Shown here one piece after another: positions 8,225-16,300 of a stretch of DNA of 64,000 nucleotides; position 1 is the stretch's first letter; each line of letters starts with the position of its first letter. This DNA is from Methanovulcanius yangii (GTDB taxonomy: Archaea; Halobacteriota; Methanomicrobia; Methanomicrobiales; Methanomicrobiaceae). The stretch covers positions 1,479,780 through 1,543,779 of the forward strand of contig NZ_LTBL01000001.1 in assembly GCF_018687785.1 (NCBI RefSeq), in the 5' to 3' direction. Both the position numbers and the translations under genes were made by a program. The notes beneath the pieces are model-generated. The model was given only the letters and a program-made list of their open reading frames with translations. It did no database searches and had not been told where the DNA came from.

Positions 8225-9078
8225 CCAACCACCCGTTCAAGGGTCTCCTCCACGGAAATGTCGAGCTGATATTTGCGGATAAAGTAGGTGCATACGTTCG
8301 TGACGTCCCTGCGGAGGATCTCGTCTGCCGAGGGATGGGCGGGGTCCACCCACTGCGGCCAGTCGATGAGCCACGCCTGCCTGCCGTCGACCATGATATT
8401 GAACTCCGAGAGGTCGCCGTGGATGTACCCGAGCGCATAGGCGCCCTGTACATTCTCCACCACCTCCTCGAAGACGTCGGCAGGGTTTTCGAGGGTCGCC
8501 TGGGCGATGGGGCAGCCGTGGATATACGTCATGACGATCAGGTTGCGATTGATGTCCACCGGGACCGGCACCGCGACCTCGCCGTGGAGGGCATGCAGGG
8601 CATCATACTCCTGCCGTGCGGAAAAACTTGACGCAAAGATCCACGGAAAATGCCGGTACTCCGGCATGTAGGTGCGGGACCTGCGAACCGTCTGGAAGGA
8701 CTGCTGCCCCACCCGGTGAAACTTCAGCGCCACCGGCCCGAGCCCCATCCCTTCATAGACGACGGCCTCCTTGCCGACCCCGAGCATGCAGCCGAGGGCC
8801 GTGACCGATCCCTTCCTGCTGACGGCATGGAGAGCGAGGGCGTCGAACCCCCTGAAGACGAGCTGGTATCCCTTGTACGGGACCGAGCTCGACTTGACCA
8901 TGTCCATCGCCATCAGATGCCCCAGCCGGTACTCCAGCTCCGATGCGGAAAGCCCGGTCCGATGTCTCAGCACGTCCTCCGGCACCCAGCGGTACCGCTT
9001 CATCAGGCGTTCGAGAGCGAGCAGGGTCTTTATCTCAAACCGGTGGAGTTCCCGGATATCGTCGGCATCAAGAGGCAT
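8221..9078 (-). CDS. rio2: RIO2-type atypical serine kinase
   Basis: The 285 residues contain the N-terminal winged-helix domain typical of RIO2 (about 1-90), then the RIO kinase: nucleotide loop GVGKEAVVYEG (about 100-110), lysine in VALKF (119), catalytic IHGDLSEFNI (D222, N227) and metal-binding LIDWPQ (D239). Rio2 is an ATPase/kinase used in late small-subunit ribosome maturation. Its C-terminus overlaps DUF460 by 4 bp. A TATA-like GATAAACC lies upstream on the minus strand. Length and domain order are normal. Confidence 0.94.
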   Translation of the reverse strand: MPLDADDIRELHRFEIKTLLALERLMKRYRWVPEDVLRHRTGLSASELEYRLGHLMAMDMVKSSSVPYKGYQLVFRGFDALALHAVSRKGSVTALGCMLGVGKEAVVYEGMGLGPVALKFHRVGQQSFQTVRRSRTYMPEYRHFPWIFASSFSARQEYDALHALHGEVAVPVPVDINRNLIVMTYIHGCPIAQATLENPADVFEEVVENVQGAYALGYIHGDLSEFNIMVDGRQAWLIDWPQWVDPAHPSADEILRRDVTNVCTYFIRKYQLDISVEETLERVVG

Positions 9079-9132
9079 TGTGTACGTATGGGTTTATCAC
9101 GGAAGATGATATATCTTTGATTGATACCAGCC
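9079..9132. promoter_or_regulatory. Divergent promoter between rio2 and the PP-loop gene
   Basis: GATGATATATC (about 9105-9115) lies roughly 20-25 bp before the ATG at 9133 and suits a leaderless plus-strand transcript. On the minus strand, GTGATAAACC (about 9092-9101) could be the rio2 TATA box. Confidence 0.4.
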
Positions 9133-10023
9133 ATGCAGTGTTCCAAGTGCCGACATGAAGCGGTCATTTTTCAGCGATATTCCGGCCTCCACCTCTGTGA
9201 ACGTCATTTTCTTGCAAGTGTGGAAGCACGGACCAAACGAACCATTCGACAGCACGGCTGGATACGGTCCGGGGATACAATCGGGATCGCCCTCTCGGGA
9301 GGGAAGGATTCGGCTGCCCTGATGCACTTCTTTGCCACCACCTTCGGCGACCGGCGGGACATCGAATTTCTTGCGATCACCATCGACGAAGGTATCGGGG
9401 GATACCGCGACGTCTCCCAGCCGAAGGAGATCGCCCGGCGGTATGATATCCCCTGGACGACCGCCTCGTTTGCAGGCGAGTATGCGACGACCATCGATGA
9501 GATCGTCTCCCGGCGGGGGGACCGGCAGTCCTGCTCATGGTGCGGGGTACTTCGCCGTCGGCTCCTGAACCGGGTGGCCAGGGAAGCGGGGTGCACGAAG
9601 GTGGCCTTCGGGTTTACCCTCGACGACGAGGCCCAGTCGGTCCTGATGAATGTCCTGCGTGGCGATACGGACCGGGTGACGATGTCGCCGAAACCGGCGG
9701 AAGGGATGGTGCCGAGAATACGCCCCTTCGAGGCGGTCCCGGAACGCGAGGTGGCCCTCTACTCCCACCTTACGGTAGGCCTTCTCCCTGACCGGGGGTG
9801 CCCGTACTCCCACAATGCCCTCCGGGGAGACGTCCGGCGCCTGCTGGATGACTACTCCTGGCTGCACCCCTCCACGAAATACGCTCTTTTGGGCCTGCGT
9901 GATGATCTTGCCGGATGCGGGGAGGGGACCACGATGACCACCACCATCTGCAGCGAATGCGGGGAGCCGACCTTCGGCCCGTGCCGGAGCTGCGCCATCC
10001 TGAGAGAGGTGAACCGGGGATGA
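9133..10023 (+). CDS. TtuA/Ncs6-family PP-loop tRNA 2-thiolation-type protein
   Basis: From ATG 9133 the product has 296 residues. It has an N-terminal zinc knuckle (MQCSKC, then LCERHF), the PP-loop ATP site SGGKDS at residues 55-60, the DEG and SCSWCGVLRRRLLN motifs with catalytic-type cysteines, and a C-terminal zinc ribbon CSECGEPTFGPCRSC. This is the TtuA/Ncs6/CTU1 architecture, which activates a tRNA uridine or adenosine by adenylation before sulfur insertion, usually with a ubiquitin-like sulfur carrier. An in-frame TTG at 9121 is possible but lacks a ribosome site. The stop overlaps the next start as ATGA. Confidence 0.87.
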   Translation: MQCSKCRHEAVIFQRYSGLHLCERHFLASVEARTKRTIRQHGWIRSGDTIGIALSGGKDSAALMHFFATTFGDRRDIEFLAITIDEGIGGYRDVSQPKEIARRYDIPWTTASFAGEYATTIDEIVSRRGDRQSCSWCGVLRRRLLNRVAREAGCTKVAFGFTLDDEAQSVLMNVLRGDTDRVTMSPKPAEGMVPRIRPFEAVPEREVALYSHLTVGLLPDRGCPYSHNALRGDVRRLLDDYSWLHPSTKYALLGLRDDLAGCGEGTTMTTTICSECGEPTFGPCRSCAILREVNRG

Positions 10024-11732
10024 GGCGGCTGCACCGACGGATCATCGGTGCCGCACCCGACCGGCGCCTGCGCCTGTATATCCTCCTCCTCTTTGCCCAG
10101 ATCGTCCTCTACTCCCTTGCCACCTATGTCATCGTCCGCTATGTGGAGCAGACCCCGTTTACCATGTTGGATGCCCTCTATTTCGTCGTGATGACGATCA
10201 CCACCGTCGGGTACGGCATCCCCTTCCCGGTCGAGAGTGAGCTGACCGTCATCCTGATGATCCTCATCATGTTCACCGGCGTGCTGACGGTGCTCCTCAT
10301 CCTGCCGGCCCTCTTTGCCCCGTACCTGGAGAAGCTTTTCCAGCGCACCCCCCCGAAGACACTCAACCGGAAGGTCCGGGATCATGTGGTCATCGTGGGA
10401 TTCTCCGGGACCGCACGCTCCCTCATCGATATGCTGCGGGTCTCCTCAATCGACATCGTCCTCGTCGAGGACAACATCGACGAGGCGCGTGAAGCCCTTT
10501 CGATGCGCAGGACCGCCCCCTACATCATCTGGGGGGATTACAATGATGACGATACATGGACGAACGCCCATATCGAAAGGGCCGAAGCAGTCATCCTCTG
10601 CGAGGACGAGCATACGTCGGCAAAGGTCATCCTCGGCATACGGGACCGGACGAAGGCGAAGATCATCTCCATCGCGGACTATCCTGATTACGAGCGGTTC
10701 CTCCGCTTTGCCGGAGCGGAATATGTGCTCTCCCCCAAGCATGTCACCGGAAAGAACATCGCCCGCCACGCCATCCCCGGCCCCTACTTCGAGACGCTCT
10801 ACGATGAAAACCCCTACTGCAACATCCACTCCCAGGCCGAGTGCGCCTCCACGGACCGAAAAAAGATCTTTATGCTCCCGATCCTCGAGGGATACACCTG
10901 TGTCGGGAGCACCATCGGCGACCTGAACAAAAACAACCGGTTCGATTTCCAGATCCTCTCCTACTGGAGGGGGTCGGAGTTCGTCATCTCCCCCCGTGAT
11001 GATGATGTGATAGACAAATCAACGATGCTCTTTGTCCTCGGGCCGGAGAAGGCAATCCTCGGGTTCCGGGAGAGCGAACTACGGCGTGGGATTGAGGCGG
11101 GCTATTTCGCGGTCATCGCCGGATACGGCAGCATCGGGGGGATCGCCTTCGGAGAACTCAGAAACGAAGGCATCAAGGCCATCGCCATCGACCCGTACGT
11201 GGACACCGTCCCCGGCATCCACGAAAATGCGGAGTCCGAGGATATCCTGGTACGGGCGGGTATCCGGGAGGCATCGGTCTGTATTATCTGCACGAATGAC
11301 GATGATGTGAATATCTTCACGACCCTCATGGCCCGCAGCCTGAACCCAAGGGTTCGCATCCTCGCGGCGACGCATGTACCCGAATCGGTCGACAAGCTCT
11401 ATAAGGCAGGAGCGGACTATGTAGCCGACACCCCCACCCTCGGGGGAATGATGGCGGCAAATATCGTGCTTGCGGATCACATCCACATCCTCATCGCCCT
11501 TCCCGACGGCAGAAAGATTGCCGCGGCATACATTCAAAAGAAGGGAGGCGTATCCGTGGAATCCCTGCAGCACGATACGGGGGTTCTCGTGCTTGCCGTC
11601 AGGACACGCAGGTCATCCATCGTCCATCCGGGCCCGGACTACATGATGGAGGAGGGCGATGAAGTGATCGTGGTCGGGACGAAGGGGGCCCTTCGAAAAC
11701 TCATCAGAATCACCTCAGGAGAAAATATATGA
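10020..11732 (+). CDS. Potassium channel with two RCK (TrkA) domains
   Basis: The 570 residues start at the ATG overlapping the upstream stop. TM1 (about 20-40), a pore helix with selectivity filter TTVGYG (61-66) and TM2 (about 74-98) form a two-TM pore module. A first RCK Rossmann domain starts DHVVIVGFSGTARS; a TrkA-C-like region follows. A second RCK domain (YFAVIAGYGSIGGIAFGE, about 365) is followed by a final TrkA-C domain (VLVLAVRTRRSSIVHPGPD). Two RCK units on one chain should give an octameric gating ring in a tetramer. The tight coupling with nadE hints that nucleotides could gate it, which is inference. Confidence 0.93.
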   Translation: MRRLHRRIIGAAPDRRLRLYILLLFAQIVLYSLATYVIVRYVEQTPFTMLDALYFVVMTITTVGYGIPFPVESELTVILMILIMFTGVLTVLLILPALFAPYLEKLFQRTPPKTLNRKVRDHVVIVGFSGTARSLIDMLRVSSIDIVLVEDNIDEAREALSMRRTAPYIIWGDYNDDDTWTNAHIERAEAVILCEDEHTSAKVILGIRDRTKAKIISIADYPDYERFLRFAGAEYVLSPKHVTGKNIARHAIPGPYFETLYDENPYCNIHSQAECASTDRKKIFMLPILEGYTCVGSTIGDLNKNNRFDFQILSYWRGSEFVISPRDDDVIDKSTMLFVLGPEKAILGFRESELRRGIEAGYFAVIAGYGSIGGIAFGELRNEGIKAIAIDPYVDTVPGIHENAESEDILVRAGIREASVCIICTNDDDVNIFTTLMARSLNPRVRILAATHVPESVDKLYKAGADYVADTPTLGGMMAANIVLADHIHILIALPDGRKIAAAYIQKKGGVSVESLQHDTGVLVLAVRTRRSSIVHPGPDYMMEEGDEVIVVGTKGALRKLIRITSGENI

Positions 11733-12484
11733 CACCCAGTACCTGTCAAATCGGATGCGAATGCGAACGTATCGAACAGCTGATCCGCCACACCCTCTGG
11801 TCCTCCGGTGCAAAGGGGATCGTCATCGGGGTCTCCGGCGGTGTCGACTCGGCCCTTGCAGCGGCACTCTGCGCACGGGCCGTGGGCGGAGGAAATATCC
11901 TCGGGATCTCCCTCCCCTCTCCGGTCACCCATGAGGACGATATCGAGGATGCCCGCAGACTCTGCGAACTCTTCGCCATCCCCTTCAGGGTCATTCCCAT
12001 CGCCCCTTTCCTCGATGCCGCCGCAAAGATGGAGGATTTTGAGGAGACGCCGTACCTGAAGGGCAACCTCATGGCACGCATCCGGATGTCCATTCTCTAT
12101 TACCACGCCAACCGCCTGGGCGGGCTCGTCTGTGGAACCTCCAACAAATCCGAGTACCTGCTCGGCTACTGTACAAAATACGGTGACAACGCCGCCGATA
12201 TCCAGCCGATCATTCACATGTTCAAGAGCCGGGTCTACGAATGTGCACGGGAGGTGGGTGTCCCCGCCTCCATCATCGAAAAACCTCCCTCGGCAGGCCT
12301 CTGGCCCGGACAGTCGGACGAGAGCGACATCGGTTTTTCCTACGCCCAGATCGACGCCGCGCTCACGGCTCTCGAGGCGAACAGGTGGCAGGCACAAAAT
12401 GCGACCGAGGAGATGATCCTCGGCAAGGTGCGGGCCACCATGCACAAACGGATGCCGGCACCGAGCCTCCTCAATGAAGGCTAG
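11729..12484 (+). CDS. nadE: NH3-dependent NAD+ synthetase
   Basis: The 251 residues include the PP-loop SGGVDSALAAA (36-41 onward), the LGISLPSP strand, ARIRMSILYYHAN, the GTSNKSEYLLGYCTKYGDNAADIQP deamido-NAD binding block, and KPPSAGLWPGQSDE. It makes NAD+ from deamido-NAD+, ATP and ammonia; no glutaminase domain is present. The start overlaps the channel stop as ATGA, so the two proteins are probably made in linked amounts. The stop overlaps the convergent pgi stop by 4 bp. Confidence 0.96.
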   Translation: MTPSTCQIGCECERIEQLIRHTLWSSGAKGIVIGVSGGVDSALAAALCARAVGGGNILGISLPSPVTHEDDIEDARRLCELFAIPFRVIPIAPFLDAAAKMEDFEETPYLKGNLMARIRMSILYYHANRLGGLVCGTSNKSEYLLGYCTKYGDNAADIQPIIHMFKSRVYECAREVGVPASIIEKPPSAGLWPGQSDESDIGFSYAQIDAALTALEANRWQAQNATEEMILGKVRATMHKRMPAPSLLNEG

Positions 12485-13167
12485 AAGAGATCCGGGTATT
12501 CCTCGGGACGGTTGAGGATGCCCGCGATATCCTCCGACCCGACGAGATCATAGATGGGCCGCCCGTGAGCAATGCCGTAGCGGGGGTATTCACAGGCATC
12601 TTCAAATCGGAGGTCCGGATGAGAGGGATAGAGCGGGTTCTTCTCCCACCCCGAACACATCTCGTAGAACGCCGCACCCCGCAACCCCTCGAAGGGTCCG
12701 TAGACGCTGTCGAATGCGTCGGAGACGAGGTTTACCATCCGAAGCTCCTCGTCCGTGGGGTTGATGGTTACATGCCCGTATCCCGGCGGGATGAGGACCA
12801 CATCCCCGGCGGCTGCTCTCACGACCATCGCATCCGAGCCGTCCTCCGTCTGGAGCAGATAGTGCGCCTGACCTGCGATGACCTGGTAGAGTTCGGTATA
12901 TCCGGTCCCGGCGGGATTTGCGGGGTGATAATGCCCCTTCGTCTTGACAAACTCACTGCAGAGCGTCGCCGGGGGAATAACGGTCAGATCATACCGGATA
13001 CGGTTCTCCTCCAGCCACTTTCGATCCGCATCCGTCCGGGCAAGGCTCCGGTACATAAAATAGAGTGGACCGGAAGCCCGGCAGTCCCTGTCGGCAAGGA
13101 CTGCCCGCATCGCATCCACGGTTCTCAGCTGCGGTTCAGGCAGGGGGATATCGGGGAATATCTCCAT
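12481..13167 (-). CDS. pgiA: Glucose-6-phosphate isomerase, archaeal cupin type
   Basis: The 228 residues belong to the cupin-type PGI family. The metal-binding motif TKGHYHPANPAGTGYTELYQ gives H79, H81 and E88 or E92, and a second-strand histidine lies in PPGYGHVTINP (H132). The enzyme interconverts glucose-6-phosphate and fructose-6-phosphate, here for gluconeogenesis and glycogen or sugar synthesis. The family range is about 180-230 residues; the C-terminal tail after about residue 190 (YPSHPDLRFEDACEYPRYG onward) is at the long end. Start and upstream stop overlap by one base with the COG1361 gene. Confidence 0.93.
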   Translation of the reverse strand: MEIFPDIPLPEPQLRTVDAMRAVLADRDCRASGPLYFMYRSLARTDADRKWLEENRIRYDLTVIPPATLCSEFVKTKGHYHPANPAGTGYTELYQVIAGQAHYLLQTEDGSDAMVVRAAAGDVVLIPPGYGHVTINPTDEELRMVNLVSDAFDSVYGPFEGLRGAAFYEMCSGWEKNPLYPSHPDLRFEDACEYPRYGIAHGRPIYDLVGSEDIAGILNRPEEYPDLF

Positions 13168-14459
13168 TACTCATTCTTTTTGCGCTGCGTATATAGATAA
13201 TATCCTGCTCCAAGGACGACGAAGAGCACCAGGATGATGACGATCGGGTTGGAAAGGGCCGACATCAGGCCGGAGACCTCGGTAATCTCGATCTGCACCT
13301 TCACCGGGTCGGATATCAGGCTGTTGGAGAGCGCATCCTTGTAGCGGACTTCGGAGTCGAGACCGTAGGTCTTGATCGTTGCATCCTTGTCGACGATCAC
13401 TTCATACTTTGCAACGGCGCTCTCGCCGGGGGCGATATCGCCAAGGTAGGCGGTGTCATCGTTGCTCGTGAAGGGGTCGACCGCGCTGATGCGGGAGACT
13501 GCGTCATAGGCGGTGGCACCGCCGATATTTTTGTAGGTGACGGTGACGATGCCCGTCTCACCGGGACGCAGCTGGGTGGCGGGCGACTCGATCTCGAACT
13601 CGATCTTCGCACCGGTGGTGATGCCGTTCGTGATGGGAGAAGTGGTCAGTTTGTCCCCGTCCTGGTTCTCGTAACTGAGGAGGATGCTGAGGGGGTAGGT
13701 GGACTGTTCCGCGTCGATCGATGCCGAGGCCTTGAAGGTGGCGGTCACCGTCTCACCGGGCGCGAACTCGCCGATGAAGTAGCTGGCGTCGGTCGGGATG
13801 ATCGGGCTTCCGGAGACACGCTGTATCATCAGCGTGGCTTCTTCGCCGGTCTCGTGCCCGACATTCTTCACGGTTGCAACGATGTAGCCTTCCGTGCCCA
13901 CATTCAGGTCCTGCACCTCAAGGGAGATCACTTCGATGCGGACATCGGGGCGGATGACAATCTCGAGGGGGAGGGTCTCGGTCTTGTCCTTGTAGTAATA
14001 CCGGACGGCACTGTCCCCCAGATCCTCTGCGTAGTAGAGGTAGGTGTACTCGAGGGTCACTGGAAGGGTGAAGGTCCCGGCAGCGGCGTCCTGTGCGGTG
14101 CGAATCTCAAAGGTCGCGGCGGCGGACTTCCCTGCGGTGATATCACCGACCAGCTGGCCGCTGGTCTTTATCTCCACCGGTGCGCCGTCACTCCCCAGCG
14201 AGACAAGGACGTTCTTTGCGGTGTTGGGCCGGTCCTCCTTCGCGGGCGCGGAGGGGTCCTGTGACTGGAAGTCAAGGGTGGCGGTATTCTCTATTTGTAT
14301 GGTGATGGTGGTATAATCATCAGGATAATACTCATCGCTCCCGGCGACGCTGACACGCATCTCGGGAGGGCCGGTGGAGATCTTCTCCGCCGCCATAGCC
14401 GGGGCGCATATCATAAGTATTAGCACAATTGAAACGATTCCAAGGCGTTTTGCATTCAT
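13167..14459 (-). CDS. COG1361-type surface protein, membrane-anchored, with CARDB/NEW3-like repeats
   Basis: The 430 residues begin with a signal peptide (about 1-23, ending APAMAAEK) and end with one helix (about 402-422) followed by the basic tail YTQRKKNE, so the bulk faces outside. The ectodomain consists of about three immunoglobulin-like beta domains with repeated motifs of the type L-x-P-G-E-x-x-x-V-T-x-T-x-K-N-x-G. This is the COG1361 S-layer-associated class seen in many methanogens, and some members sit beside ABC exporters. The divergent TrmB-type gene starts 59 bp away, with a 13-bp palindrome between them. Confidence 0.85.
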   Translation of the reverse strand: MNAKRLGIVSIVLILMICAPAMAAEKISTGPPEMRVSVAGSDEYYPDDYTTITIQIENTATLDFQSQDPSAPAKEDRPNTAKNVLVSLGSDGAPVEIKTSGQLVGDITAGKSAAATFEIRTAQDAAAGTFTLPVTLEYTYLYYAEDLGDSAVRYYYKDKTETLPLEIVIRPDVRIEVISLEVQDLNVGTEGYIVATVKNVGHETGEEATLMIQRVSGSPIIPTDASYFIGEFAPGETVTATFKASASIDAEQSTYPLSILLSYENQDGDKLTTSPITNGITTGAKIEFEIESPATQLRPGETGIVTVTYKNIGGATAYDAVSRISAVDPFTSNDDTAYLGDIAPGESAVAKYEVIVDKDATIKTYGLDSEVRYKDALSNSLISDPVKVQIEITEVSGLMSALSNPIVIILVLFVVLGAGYYLYTQRKKNE

Positions 14460-14518
14460 AATATTACCTGTCGTCTTTGTTGTGACAACATTTAATAGGC
14501 TTCTCGGTATATATTCCT
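14460..14518. promoter_or_regulatory. Divergent control region with palindrome TGTTGTGACAACA
   Basis: A perfect 6-1-6 inverted repeat, TGTTGTGACAACA, lies at 14478-14490. On the plus strand TTTAATA (14491-14497) would give a leaderless start for the TrmB-type gene at 14519. On the minus strand ATATATACC (about 14505-14513) would start COG1361 transcription near the palindrome. A regulator bound there could affect both genes. Confidence 0.6.
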
Positions 14519-15295
14519 ATGCCAATGGCGAAGAGTACCAAAGATATCGGTCCGGTAAAGGAGCACCTGAAGTCACTGGGACTGACCAAATACGAGGCCC
14601 TCGTCTATATTGCCCTCCTCAGGGTGGAGAGTGCCTCAGCAACGGAAATTCATGAAATATCGGGCGTCCCGCGGGCATCGGTGTACCCTGTCCTGGACAA
14701 ACTGATGCGAAAAGGGCTCGTGAGCGTCTCGCACTCAACACCCAAGCGCTTCACCGCAACGCCGCCCGAAGAGGGGGTGGAACACCTCCTCCGGCAGATC
14801 GAACGCGACGCCGAGGCCGCACGGGCAGGTCTTGTGGCGATATTTGAGTCGCGCGGGGACCGGGAGGAGAAGAAACAGGAGATGATATGGACGCTCTCCG
14901 GAAGCGAGACCATCGAAAGCAGGATAAGCGACATGTTCGGCAATGCCACCTCCTCGGTGATCATCTATGGGGACCGTGAACTGTTCACCCCGCGGATCAT
15001 GGAATTTATCCGGGATATCCCTTCGGCCGTCGATATCGATATTGCCACCAACGGCACCTTTGCCCCGGGGGAACTTTCCGGCCATGTCCGCGTACGGAAT
15101 ATCGAACATCTCATTGAAAGCGGCCTCCTGCAGGGCGATCATATGGCCGGCGTCTTCATTACGGACCGTGAACGTGTCCTCCTGCGCATGAACGGCGCCG
15201 ATACAACACCAAGTGCCCTCTACTCCGAATCCCCCGCATTTCTCCAGCTGTTCCTGAATTACTGGAATCACATCATCTCCAATATCTTCGCCTGA
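14519..15295 (+). CDS. TrmB-family transcriptional regulator
   Basis: The 258 residues start with a winged helix containing LKSLGLTKYEALVYIALL and ATEIHEISGVPRASVYPVLDKLMRKGLV, the TrmB/Sug-type HTH. A short coiled coil (about 85-110) and an effector-like C-terminal domain follow, with SSVIIYGDRELF and a phospholipase-D-like layout often seen in this family (PF11495 type). The ligand is unknown. Divergence from the COG1361 gene over a 59-bp gap with a palindrome suggests local control and autoregulation. A second ATG two codons in (14525) is possible. Confidence 0.9.
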   Translation: MPMAKSTKDIGPVKEHLKSLGLTKYEALVYIALLRVESASATEIHEISGVPRASVYPVLDKLMRKGLVSVSHSTPKRFTATPPEEGVEHLLRQIERDAEAARAGLVAIFESRGDREEKKQEMIWTLSGSETIESRISDMFGNATSSVIIYGDRELFTPRIMEFIRDIPSAVDIDIATNGTFAPGELSGHVRVRNIEHLIESGLLQGDHMAGVFITDRERVLLRMNGADTTPSALYSESPAFLQLFLNYWNHIISNIFA

Positions 15296-15359
15296 TCCCC
15301 CCTTCCCGGCGGGGAATCCAACCAAATATGTTTTACAGGAAAGAGCCACATTACTCTTA

Positions 15360-16289
15360 ATGATCCCCGGAAGAGCGCAGGAAATCGTGCAGTGGATACT
15401 GAATGCAGCAGGGTATGACGTCGATGAAGGGGACGGCCGTCATGACCTGTCGGCGTTCAACGACAGGGAATGTGTCGTCATCCTCTGTTCCGACGAGAGG
15501 AACCGGATTGAGGAATTTGCATGGCTGAAATATCGGATCAGCAGCGACAGCGGCCCTGAGGAATGCAGGAAACTGCTGGTGACGGGTGCCGCAGGCGTGG
15601 ATACGGGCAACTGCACCGTCTGGAATGAGGAGGATCTCGCCCGGCAGGCGGCAAAGGCCACGCTCAGCTACGTTCAGGGGGAACGACCGGTCCTGACCTT
15701 CGATGCGCCGGTGACCCGAAGGGTGATCAACACCGTCGCCGAGGAAGAGGAGACCGTCGACATCCCGCATCTGCCCGTCACCATCAGCCAGGAGAAGGCA
15801 GTGAAGATTGCAGGCATCAGGGGGGCTGCAGAGTGCCGGTTTATACCCTACTGGGTCTTCGAACTGGAGAGCACGGGCGAGATCGTCTACAAGAGTCATG
15901 TCATCTCCTTTGATAAGAAGAAGGTGGGCACCATCAGTGCAATTAACGGACTTCCCGGGGACTTTACCGCCGATATCATCGATAATACTCCCGTTCCCGC
16001 CTCCGCCCAGATACTGACGCCGAAATTTTCGAAGACAGAGGCGGCCGAGCAGCTGATTGCCGAGCTCATCAAGGAACTCTCGAAGACCGTCCGGGTCAGC
16101 CAGCCGCAGGGGGACACCATCTGTTACGAAGACCGTGAATTCCGCCCCGAGCGCTCCGACATCACCGTCGACCTCTCCCTCGTCTATGTCCCGGTCTGGC
16201 AGATCCGCGGCAACCGGATCGTCGAGGTGAACGCCTACACCGGCGACATCCTCGAGGTGCCGATGGACGACGGGGTGGAAGTCCTCTAG
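15360..16289 (+). CDS. Conserved-looking hypothetical protein, two-part soluble protein
   Basis: The 309 residues have no transmembrane segment. The N-terminal part (about 1-110: EIVQWILNAAGYDVDEGD, then ECVVILCSDE) has the alpha-beta pattern of restriction-endonuclease-like folds, although a full catalytic triad is not evident. The C-terminal part (about 135-309) is repeat-like, with ISQEKAVKIAG and KFSKTEAAEQLIAELI blocks, and ends VYVPVWQIRGNRIVEVNAYTGDILE, which resembles PepSY-type repeats. I do not recognise the family. The oxidoreductase starts 11 bp downstream, so an operon is likely. Confidence 0.65.
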   Translation: MIPGRAQEIVQWILNAAGYDVDEGDGRHDLSAFNDRECVVILCSDERNRIEEFAWLKYRISSDSGPEECRKLLVTGAAGVDTGNCTVWNEEDLARQAAKATLSYVQGERPVLTFDAPVTRRVINTVAEEEETVDIPHLPVTISQEKAVKIAGIRGAAECRFIPYWVFELESTGEIVYKSHVISFDKKKVGTISAINGLPGDFTADIIDNTPVPASAQILTPKFSKTEAAEQLIAELIKELSKTVRVSQPQGDTICYEDREFRPERSDITVDLSLVYVPVWQIRGNRIVEVNAYTGDILEVPMDDGVEVL

Positions 16290-16300
16290 GAGGAGACGTC

